Origin: Pseudomonadota bacterium
GTDB lineage: Bacteria; Pseudomonadota; Gammaproteobacteria; Acidiferrobacterales; Sulfurifustaceae
NCBI GenBank assembly: GCA_020354085.1
Contig: CP070641.1
Span: 611,030-616,336, forward strand
Length of the DNA: 5,307 nt
Direction of reading: 5' to 3'
In this document: positions 1 through 5,307 of the stretch, one piece after another
Numbering within the stretch: position 1 is the first letter of the stretch
How the letters are laid out: each line of letters starts with the position of its first letter
The notes under the pieces: model-generated
The model's database searches: none
What the model was told of the DNA's origin: nothing
What the model saw: only the letters and a program-made list of their open reading frames with translations
Translations under genes and position numbers: made by a program

Positions 1-2
1 TG

Positions 3-9
3 TCACCTC
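3..9 (-). promoter_or_regulatory. Ribosome binding site of a gene starting beyond the left edge
   Basis: GAGGTGA on the minus strand is a seven-base match to the complement of the 16S rRNA 3' end, and only two bases remain before the window ends. A start codon within the next few bases outside the window is the natural reading, giving another minus-strand gene about 50 bases after the oxidoreductase stop. Confidence 0.45.
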
Positions 10-21
10 GGAATAACCCCG

Positions 22-37
22 CTCGCATACTAGCGAG
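22..37. repeat. Short inverted repeat after the oxidoreductase gene
   Basis: CTCGC and GCGAG enclose a six-base loop, eight bases after the stop codon of the oxidoreductase gene. In the minus direction it is followed by GGGGTTATT rather than a T-run, so it is at best a weak terminator or an mRNA end-stabilising hairpin. Confidence 0.3.
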
Positions 38-45
38 AACCGCTT

Positions 46-1377
46 TCAAGCATGGTCTCTCTGTCCCGCGCCCGGCGTGAAGGCGCGCTCCATCTCGCGG
101 CGGAATTGCACCGCCTCGCTGTCGGCGTCGATATCGACATCGTCCCAACGCACCGACGCACCGGTCTTGACCGGCCGCTTGAGTTTGACGCCGTGCGCGA
201 GCCCGAGCGGCAGCCCGCCGAGCTTGAGCGAATCAGCGGCCGGCATCAACTTACCGTACACCAGATAACCGCCCTCGCCGTCCAGCATCTCGCCCGCCGC
301 GAGGTCGCGCTTGGCGGTCGCGACCACGTCGCCACGAAAACCCGTCGGCGCACCGGTCGACTCGCCGCGCACGCCAACACTCGCCACGCTGATGCCGAGC
401 TCAAGCCCGATCAAATGGCACGGCCGGTAGAGTGCTGAGACATTGCCCGCGCTGTCGGTCACGAGTCCGTACTCCTTGAAGCAGCGCCGCACGTAATCGC
501 TATCGGCGGCGAAGGTGACGTACACGCCCCAGCGCAGGTCGCGGTACACCGGCCGCCCGTCGCGCTCGAGCGAGGAGATAACCTCGACCTGGCCGCGATG
601 ATGCAGCTGACCGCCGTCGGCCTGCGGCCGCAATACGTGCGGCAGATCGTCCACCCCGCACGGCGGGAAGGCGAGACCATCGGGTGCGGGCGTAAGTCCC
701 GTGGCATTGGCGAGCGCCGCCATCTCGATCGCGCTCTTGGTGCCATCGAGAAAGCTGTTGAACATGCGCGCGTTGAAGTCGCCAGCCGCCACCATCTCCG
801 GCGTGAAGCCGTAATACGGCCATACCGTATCCGGCGTTGAGCGATGATACTCCGGCAGATACTTGGTGCCCTTGCCCGCGGCGAGTACCTCGAAGCCGCA
901 AGCGCGCGCCCAGTCGACGAGCTCGCAGATGAGCGCCGGCTGATCGCCATAAGCGAGCGAGTAGACGATGCCGGCCGCGCGAGCGCGCTGCGCAAGCAAG
1001 GGGCCGGCGAGCGCATCGGCCTCGACGTTCACCATTACTATGTGCTTGCCGTGCTCACAGCAACCGAGCACGTGGCGGATGCCGGCGGCCGGGCTGCCGG
1101 TGGCGTCGATGACGATATCGACCGCGTCAGAGGCGATGAGTCCGGCGACATCGTCGGTAAAGCGCACGGCGTCGAGCGCCGCCGCCGGCCAGCCGACCTT
1201 GGTGAGCGCTTGCCGTGCGCGCTCCGGGTAGAGATCCGCCACCACCGTGAGCCGCATGCCCGGCGTGCGGCGGGCCTGCGACAGGTACATGGAACCGAAC
1301 TTGCCGGCGCCGATCAGCCCGATGCCGAGCGGCCGCCCTTCGGCTTCGCGCTGCTTAAGCTTGCTGTGGAGATTCAT
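46..1377 (-). CDS. NAD(P)-dependent oxidoreductase, homoserine dehydrogenase-like, with C-terminal SAF domain (COG4091 type)
   Basis: This 443-residue protein is a cytosolic dehydrogenase-like enzyme of the group called predicted homoserine dehydrogenases with a SAF domain. Residues 18-130 form a Rossmann fold: the glycine motif GAGKFG is at 23-28, and Asp48 at the end of the second strand suggests preference for NAD over NADP. DATG at 91-94 and VNVEAD at 116-121 are typical of the fold. The middle part carries conserved-looking GKGTKYLPEYH at 168-178 and DGTKSAIEM at 211-219. Residues about 349-418 resemble a SAF domain. True homoserine dehydrogenase activity is doubtful; relatives are generally thought to act on small sugar acids or polyols, and the substrate here is unknown. 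The ATG is fixed by an in-frame TGA nine codons upstream with no other start between, although the ribosome binding site is poor. It lies 84 bases after the TPR gene, so it may have its own promoter. Confidence 0.85.
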   Translation of the reverse strand: MNLHSKLKQREAEGRPLGIGLIGAGKFGSMYLSQARRTPGMRLTVVADLYPERARQALTKVGWPAAALDAVRFTDDVAGLIASDAVDIVIDATGSPAAGIRHVLGCCEHGKHIVMVNVEADALAGPLLAQRARAAGIVYSLAYGDQPALICELVDWARACGFEVLAAGKGTKYLPEYHRSTPDTVWPYYGFTPEMVAAGDFNARMFNSFLDGTKSAIEMAALANATGLTPAPDGLAFPPCGVDDLPHVLRPQADGGQLHHRGQVEVISSLERDGRPVYRDLRWGVYVTFAADSDYVRRCFKEYGLVTDSAGNVSALYRPCHLIGLELGISVASVGVRGESTGAPTGFRGDVVATAKRDLAAGEMLDGEGGYLVYGKLMPAADSLKLGGLPLGLAHGVKLKRPVKTGASVRWDDVDIDADSEAVQFRREMERAFTPGAGQRDHA

Positions 1378-1461
1378 GCGAAACCCGGGCGAACGCGGAT
1401 GTCACCTTTGTGAGCATCGTCTCGCCGGCACGTCGTTAGCGATCCGGTCGACCCGTCGTGC

Positions 1462-2079
1462 CTACTTCTTGCCCGCACTGGCGGCCTGCGCCGCTTGGCG
1501 GAAGCGATCGATGCTGCCGCCGTGGTCGCGGTACTCGGGTCTACCCATGACTATCTCTTTGTCGAAAGCGGCCAAAAAGCTCTTATAGGCACGTGCGGCC
1601 GCAGCTTTGTCCCCACTGCGCTCGGCCATGTCGTGCTCCAGCATGATGGCCAGCAAATGGTTGGGTGCGGAACGCTTCATCTGGTCGACTTGCACACGCG
1701 CGCCTTTGACGTCGCCCAACGCCAAATGAATCAAGGCAACGTGAAAGCGCGCATCATCGTCCAAGGTCCCTACCTGCTCATAGGCCTGCAACGCCATCGG
1801 TGCGAACTGCATCGCCTCCGCAGTATTGCCGTTTTCGCTGGCGGTCATCACCCGGTTGAACAGCCGATCCGCCGCCTCGCGCGGTGTCATGCTGGCGAGA
1901 TCCACGGACTGACCGCCTGGCGAAAACGGTGCGCGCAAGGACGGCGCAGCCGACGGCGCTGCTGGTTGCACGGAGCCTCGGCCACGATCGAGCCAAGCCA
2001 ATAGTGAAAACACCAACGCCATGACCGAGAAAGCGAGCGCTACCCACGACACGATTGACTGAACGTTCCTGGTTTCCAT
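1462..2079 (-). CDS. Membrane-anchored TPR-like protein of unknown function
   Basis: The product has 205 residues and is not a family I recognise by name. Residues 8-30 form one hydrophobic segment (IVSWVALAFSVMALVFSLLAWL) followed by DRGRG, which fits an uncleaved signal anchor; because the charge balance around it is mixed, the orientation is uncertain. A Pro/Ala/Ser-rich linker covers about 36-58. Residues 65-175 are amphipathic helices with TPR-like spacing, for example the pairs around 86-103, 108-121, 124-137 and 153-173 (GDVKGARVQVDQM and GDKAAAARAYKSFL resemble TPR helix pairs). The tail ends in Gly-Lys-Lys. Such proteins usually act as scaffolds for envelope complexes; no partner is evident here. 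The ATG start has an AAGG site eight bases upstream and lies 31 bases after the methyltransferase stop, suggesting cotranscription. Function remains unassigned; the membrane segment and the helical domain are the supported parts. Confidence 0.8.
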   Translation of the reverse strand: METRNVQSIVSWVALAFSVMALVFSLLAWLDRGRGSVQPAAPSAAPSLRAPFSPGGQSVDLASMTPREAADRLFNRVMTASENGNTAEAMQFAPMALQAYEQVGTLDDDARFHVALIHLALGDVKGARVQVDQMKRSAPNHLLAIMLEHDMAERSGDKAAAARAYKSFLAAFDKEIVMGRPEYRDHGGSIDRFRQAAQAASAGKK

Positions 2080-2087
2080 CGTCGCTA

Positions 2088-2091
2088 CCTT
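2088..2091 (-). promoter_or_regulatory. Ribosome binding site of the TPR-like gene
   Basis: AAGG (within TTAAGGTAG) on the minus strand lies eight bases before the ATG at 2079, inside the 31-base gap after the methyltransferase stop. It supports the chosen start. Confidence 0.6.
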
Positions 2092-2110
2092 AACACAGCC
2101 GTCTGTCTAT

Positions 2111-2833
2111 CTACTTGGCATCTTCCGGCAGACCGTGGCGCGAGAAGAGAACAGAATAGTGCTGCCCATAACGATTTAGCAGCAGGCTGCTCGTCAGTCC
2201 TGCGGCGCCTGCCATGCTGGCCAGCGTGGACGGCGATTCCGGGTAATCGTAGGCCGCGACGTGCTCGCAGGCGGTTTCCAGTTGATCGCGGGGGATTTGC
2301 GTCCATTGTTCGCGCATGAGCCGCAGATAACCCGCCAGGTAATCTTCACGGCTCTGATTTTCTTCCCGTACGACATCGACCATCAGCAGCCACCCACTGT
2401 CTGAAAGACTGCGCTCGACGGACCGGAAGAAGCGAGCCTTCTCAGCGCTCGTCAGGTGATGAAGCGCGAATCCCGTGAAGACGACGTCCCACTGCTTGTC
2501 GGTGGATTCGGCGGCCTCCAGCAAGTCGCCGTGCCTCAGTACGACCGGACAAGGCAGCTTCGCAAGGTAGCCGCGCGCCTCTTCCAGGGCGGCTTCCGAC
2601 AAGTCCACACCTTCGTAGTGTGCCGGAGGAGATTGCATCAGACAGGGTGCGAAAAAGCGGGCATTCCCGCATCCCAGGTCGAGCACGCGATAGCGGTTCG
2701 GCCTTTGGTGGCGCATGAGGAGGTCCGCGAGCTTCGCATATATCTCGCGGTGATACATGTAATTGTGCGCCGCGATCAGGTCGTACAGTGACCAAGCGCG
2801 TCTGAATATGGCGGTTGATTCGGCGGACGTCAT
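2111..2833 (-). CDS. Class I SAM-dependent methyltransferase
   Basis: This 240-residue protein has the seven-strand methyltransferase fold. Motif I, VLDLGCG, is at 50-56; the acidic residue that binds the SAM ribose is Asp77 in EGVDLS; HGDLLE at 101-106 gives the adenine-contact Asp103; and DVVFTGFALHHL at 116-127 is the usual post-motif strand with the HH pair common in small-molecule methyltransferases. A helical cap of about 40 residues precedes motif I, and a C-terminal lid region (about 155-212) precedes the last strands. The substrate cannot be read from the sequence. The reading frame stays open for 90 codons upstream, but that part overlaps the hydrolase gene and looks unlike protein, so I start at the ATG 29 bases after the hydrolase stop. 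That ATG has no good Shine-Dalgarno site, so translation may depend on coupling to the hydrolase gene. An in-frame TTG at 2866 overlapping the hydrolase stop is a weaker alternative. Confidence 0.88.
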   Translation of the reverse strand: MTSAESTAIFRRAWSLYDLIAAHNYMYHREIYAKLADLLMRHQRPNRYRVLDLGCGNARFFAPCLMQSPPAHYEGVDLSEAALEEARGYLAKLPCPVVLRHGDLLEAAESTDKQWDVVFTGFALHHLTSAEKARFFRSVERSLSDSGWLLMVDVVREENQSREDYLAGYLRLMREQWTQIPRDQLETACEHVAAYDYPESPSTLASMAGAAGLTSSLLLNRYGQHYSVLFSRHGLPEDAK

Positions 2834-2862
2834 TAGATGGTCTGATTCGGTGATGCGCAGCC

Positions 2863-3699
2863 TCAAGGATTGCGAGCCGCGCCCGCCTTGCTCGCGACGT
2901 CGGTCGCCCAGCGTGCGATTTCGCCGATCGAAGCAGTCGGTGCGTTGATATGGTTCGCGTTCGGCTCGTAGAGCTTGGTCAACGGGTGCGAAGGCAGCGC
3001 GCCGAACATTTCTTGCTTCACTTTGCGCAACGCCGGGTAATCGCTGGTCGGCACAATATACAGAACTGGAACCTTCGGGTTCATCGTTTTCACCGCCGAC
3101 CATTGATTCATCGCACCATCCGGATCAAACCAGGTCAGGTAAATGGTGGGCGTGGTCGTGACCGGAATAGCGCCCTTGGAACCCTCGAAGTCGTAAAATT
3201 TCGTCCTCTCACTGACCTTGCCCTCGGCCACGAGGGCACGCGCCTCCGCCACCGTCGCGCCGAGCTTGTCTCGAAAAAATTCACTGGCGACATTTCCGCC
3301 GGGTGCGATGGCGATGATTCCGTTCACCGTGTGCTTGCCACCGAACTGCAACGCGTACACCCCGCCCTGACTGTGGCCGGCGACAAAAACATGAGTCGCA
3401 CCCTTGCCCCGCAGCCGGTCCAGAGCAGACATGACTGCCTTGTCAGCGGTGGAAACGTCGACATCGTACTGGCGCCTCTTCGACCAAGGCATTTCGATAT
3501 TCGCGACCAGAAAGCCCTTTTCCTCAAGCGTGGAAGCAAGCTCCCCCACCAAACCCTTGGGCATACCGCCCTTGCCGTGCATGACCACGATACCGATGGT
3601 CGACGGCGTCGACTCGGCTGACACCGGCTGAACCCAACCAACTACCACGCTGACCGCCACGGCTGCCGCCACCGTCCACCTACCTGGCACTCGAATCAC
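2863..3699 (-). CDS. Exported alpha/beta hydrolase
   Basis: This 278-residue protein is predicted to be periplasmic or secreted. Arg3 and Arg7 precede a hydrophobic core at about 9-24, and Val-Ser-Ala at 26-28 followed by Glu29 is a good signal peptidase I site; no lipobox cysteine is present, and the protein contains no cysteine at all. The mature part has the alpha/beta hydrolase fold: HGKGG at 41-45 is the oxyanion region after the first strand, GHSQGG at 108-113 is the nucleophile elbow with Ser110, Asp220 in PTSD is the likely acid, and His250 in NANH is the likely catalytic histidine. It should be an esterase, lipase or related hydrolase; the substrate is unknown. The start is GTG, chosen because GGAGG lies eight bases upstream and because it gives a complete signal peptide. 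It sits 28 bases after the selO stop and 29 before the methyltransferase. Confidence 0.85.
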   Translation of the reverse strand: MIRVPGRWTVAAAVAVSVVVGWVQPVSAESTPSTIGIVVMHGKGGMPKGLVGELASTLEEKGFLVANIEMPWSKRRQYDVDVSTADKAVMSALDRLRGKGATHVFVAGHSQGGVYALQFGGKHTVNGIIAIAPGGNVASEFFRDKLGATVAEARALVAEGKVSERTKFYDFEGSKGAIPVTTTPTIYLTWFDPDGAMNQWSAVKTMNPKVPVLYIVPTSDYPALRKVKQEMFGALPSHPLTKLYEPNANHINAPTASIGEIARWATDVASKAGAARNP

Positions 3700-3707
3700 C
3701 TGTCATT

Positions 3708-3712
3708 CCTCC
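3708..3712 (-). promoter_or_regulatory. Ribosome binding site of the hydrolase gene
   Basis: GGAGG on the minus strand is followed by eight bases and then the GTG start at 3699. It decides in favour of the non-ATG start. A nearer ATG at 3705-3703 is in another frame and reaches a stop after eight codons, so it is not the gene start. Confidence 0.8.
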
Positions 3713-3727
3713 GTTCGCATAGCCCAC

Positions 3728-5215
3728 TTAGGTACCGCAGAAGGTTTTCGACACCACTTCCTCCGGTTCCGGCGGCAGGCGATAGCGCTCTTTTCCGGCC
3801 TGCTCCACAAACGGTTTCTGAAGCACCGCGTGCAGTTCGTAAAACACGGAGTAGTCCCCGCGGTCTTCGGCGGCCCGAATCGCCGCCTCGATCTGATGGT
3901 TGCGGGGAATATACACCGGGTTGATCGCCTGCATGCTCGCCTGGCGCGCCGCATCACTCTGACTCTCGCGCTTCAGGCGCTCGCGCCACTTGCCGAGCCA
4001 GTCATCAAATTGCGCAGGTTGGGCGAACAATACCTGCGCGTCCTGATCGCGCGCGCCAGCCTGCGCAGCGAGGCGCGACAACTGATAGAACGTCAGCGCA
4101 AAGTCCGCTTCATTGGCGTCCATGATATCGAGCAAGGCCGCGACTAGCGCTCTGTCCTCCTCATCGGATCCCGCGCCCGCCGTGAGACCCAGCTTCGCGC
4201 GCATGCGGGCGAGCCAAGCCGCTTCATACTGGTCCTTGTAAGTCTCCAGATGCTGCTCCGCGATCTTCACCGCTTGGTCCGTGTCATCCGCAAATAACGG
4301 CAACAGCGTTTCGGCGAGACGAATCAGATTCCACAAACCGATGCCCGGCTGGCTGTTATAGGCGTAGCGCCCGTAGTGATCGATCGAGCTGAAGACGCGC
4401 TGGTGCGCATACGCGTCCATGAAGGCACAGGGCCCGTAATCGATCGTCTCGCCGGCGATCGACATGTTGTCGGTGTTCATAACGCCGTGAATAAATCCGA
4501 ACTGCATCCATTGTGCGATCAAGCGCGCCTGGCGCGCGATCACCGCCGCAAGCAACGACACGTATGGCTGCTCGGCATCGGCCAACTCCGGGTAGTTGCG
4601 CGCAATGACATAGTCAGCGAGCTTTTTCACTGCCGCGACATCGCCGCGCACGGCGAAATACTGAAACGTCCCCACGCGGATGAAACTCCCGGCCACGCGC
4701 GTAATCACACCACCCGGCAACGGGCGCTCGCGCGCGACCACATCGCCGGTCGCCACCGCGGCCAGCGCACGGGTGGTCGGCACACCGAGCTTATGCATCG
4801 CCTCGCTCACCAGGTACTCGCGCAGCACCGGCCCGAGCGCCGCGCGACCGTCACCGCCACGCGAATAGGCGGTGCGCCCGCTCCCTTTAAGCTGCACATC
4901 GAACCGGGCGCCGTCCGCCGTGCGCAGCTCACCGAGCCAAATCGCACGCCCGTCGCCGAGCTGTGGGACGAACTGGCCGAATTGATGGCCCGCGTAGGCC
5001 ATCGCCAAGGGCTCGGCCCCGGCCGGTAGCGCGTTGCCGGAGAATAGATCCGCCAACTCCGCATCGCCGACACCGTCCGCTGATATTCCCAACTCGCGCG
5101 CCAGCTCGACATTGAATTTGATCAACGTCGGTCGCGTCACCGGCATCGGCTGCGCCTTGGCAAAAAACGGCTCGCCCAGACGGGCGAAGTGATTGTCGAA
5201 GGGGATGTGGACCAC
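3728..5215 (-). CDS. selO: Protein adenylyltransferase SelO (YdiU, UPF0061 family)
   Basis: SelO is a pseudokinase-fold enzyme that transfers AMP from ATP to Ser, Thr or Tyr of target proteins; in E. coli its targets are linked to redox defence. From the GTG start the protein has 495 residues, normal for the family. FDNHFARLGE at 6-15 is the family N-terminus. Nucleotide-binding residues are all present: Gly87, Gly89 and Arg90 in LGDGRA, Lys110, Asp122-Gly123, Arg173 and Arg180. Asp249 in MNTDNM is the catalytic base, and Asn250 with Asp259 in DYGP bind metal. From memory, these sit exactly three positions before the Pseudomonas syringae SelO residues. The C-terminus is Cys-Gly-Thr, with Cys493 where eukaryotic SelO has selenocysteine. 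The frame remains open upstream to a TTG at 5284, but those 23 residues lack family resemblance. The gene leads a tightly spaced run of four. Confidence 0.95.
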   Translation of the reverse strand: MVHIPFDNHFARLGEPFFAKAQPMPVTRPTLIKFNVELARELGISADGVGDAELADLFSGNALPAGAEPLAMAYAGHQFGQFVPQLGDGRAIWLGELRTADGARFDVQLKGSGRTAYSRGGDGRAALGPVLREYLVSEAMHKLGVPTTRALAAVATGDVVARERPLPGGVITRVAGSFIRVGTFQYFAVRGDVAAVKKLADYVIARNYPELADAEQPYVSLLAAVIARQARLIAQWMQFGFIHGVMNTDNMSIAGETIDYGPCAFMDAYAHQRVFSSIDHYGRYAYNSQPGIGLWNLIRLAETLLPLFADDTDQAVKIAEQHLETYKDQYEAAWLARMRAKLGLTAGAGSDEEDRALVAALLDIMDANEADFALTFYQLSRLAAQAGARDQDAQVLFAQPAQFDDWLGKWRERLKRESQSDAARQASMQAINPVYIPRNHQIEAAIRAAEDRGDYSVFYELHAVLQKPFVEQAGKERYRLPPEPEEVVSKTFCGT

Positions 5216-5248
5216 GACTTGCTTACCGACAGTTCCAGACCAAGCGAC

Positions 5249-5275
5249 AGTGTAACCGAGCCAACGCTCGGCAAA
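5249..5275 (-). promoter_or_regulatory. Candidate selO promoter
   Basis: On the minus strand TACACT (5254-5249) matches four of six bases of a -10 box and would start transcription roughly 25-30 bases before the GTG at 5215. The best -35 I can find, TTTGCC (5275-5270), matches three of six with a short 15-base spacer, so the assignment is weak. Only 92 bases upstream of the GTG are in the window, so a better promoter may lie outside. Confidence 0.2.
5256..5271. repeat. Perfect 6-bp inverted repeat upstream of selO
   Basis: CCGAGC and GCTCGG are separated by four bases, forming a perfect 16-base stem-loop or dyad. It lies 40 bases before the preferred selO start and abuts the candidate -10 box, with no T-run after it in either direction. 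It could be an operator, a leader hairpin or chance; if translation began at the upstream TTG (5284) it would be inside the coding region. Confidence 0.4.
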
Positions 5276-5307
5276 GACTGGCAAATGCTGGGACTATTTC
5301 AACAAAC

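Noticed and set aside
1400..1407. TGTCACCT occurring both here and at positions 1-8
   Set aside because: The shared eight bases are explained by both sites containing the ribosome-binding core AGGTGA; there is no longer match around them.
844..1413. Plus-strand open frame of 189 codons opposite the oxidoreductase gene
   Set aside because: It mirrors the Rossmann domain coding region, is extremely Arg/Ala/Glu-rich, and has no domain features; it is an antisense shadow.
1446..1453. Eight-base palindrome GGTCGACC in the leader of the oxidoreductase gene
   Set aside because: It is short, is expected often in G+C-rich DNA, and has no flanking promoter or second copy nearby that would support an operator.
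2834..3103. 90-codon upstream extension of the methyltransferase frame
   Set aside because: It overlaps the 3' part of the hydrolase gene, including the catalytic His region, in another frame, and its translation is charged and low in hydrophobic residues, unlike a folded domain.
2950..3621. Plus-strand open frame of 223 codons opposite the hydrolase gene
   Set aside because: It lies fully antisense to a gene with clear catalytic motifs and a signal peptide, its translation is rich in Arg and His with no recognisable domain, and it reflects G+C-rich codon structure of the real gene.
4376..5029. Plus-strand open frame of 217 codons opposite selO
   Set aside because: It is antisense to the conserved catalytic region of SelO, and its composition is rich in Arg and His without motifs.

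Overview
The window is a compact stretch of bacterial chromosome with moderately high G+C. All five genes lie on the minus strand, so they are read from right to left. Gene content (a SelO/YdiU protein AMPylase, a periplasmic alpha/beta hydrolase, a signal-anchored helical-repeat protein) and strong GGAGG/GAGGTGA ribosome binding sites suggest a proteobacterium, probably beta or gamma. That placement is inference from protein character, not from a marker gene. No rRNA, tRNA, CRISPR array, insertion sequence or phage gene is visible.

Layout in transcription order: (1) selO, 5215-3728, protein adenylyltransferase with its nucleotide- and metal-binding residues intact. (2) A secreted alpha/beta hydrolase, 3699-2863, with a GTG start set by a clear GGAGG site. 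(3) A class I SAM-dependent methyltransferase, 2833-2111. (4) A small membrane-anchored protein with TPR-like helices, 2079-1462. (5) A COG4091-type oxidoreductase with an N-terminal Rossmann domain and C-terminal SAF domain, 1377-46. The first four genes are separated by only 28, 29 and 31 bases with no terminator-like structure between them, so they look like one transcription unit. The fifth follows after 84 bases and may be a separate unit. A 7-base Shine-Dalgarno match at the left edge indicates another minus-strand gene starting just outside the window.

How the genes work together is not evident. SelO is a redox-linked AMPylase in known bacteria; the hydrolase and the TPR protein would act at or outside the inner membrane; the methyltransferase is cytosolic and of unknown substrate. 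No established pathway joins them. The window is mostly ordinary housekeeping or accessory metabolism and I see no clear new system. The points most worth a second look are the four-gene SelO neighbourhood, the two-cysteine composition of SelO, and the palindrome just upstream of the SelO start.
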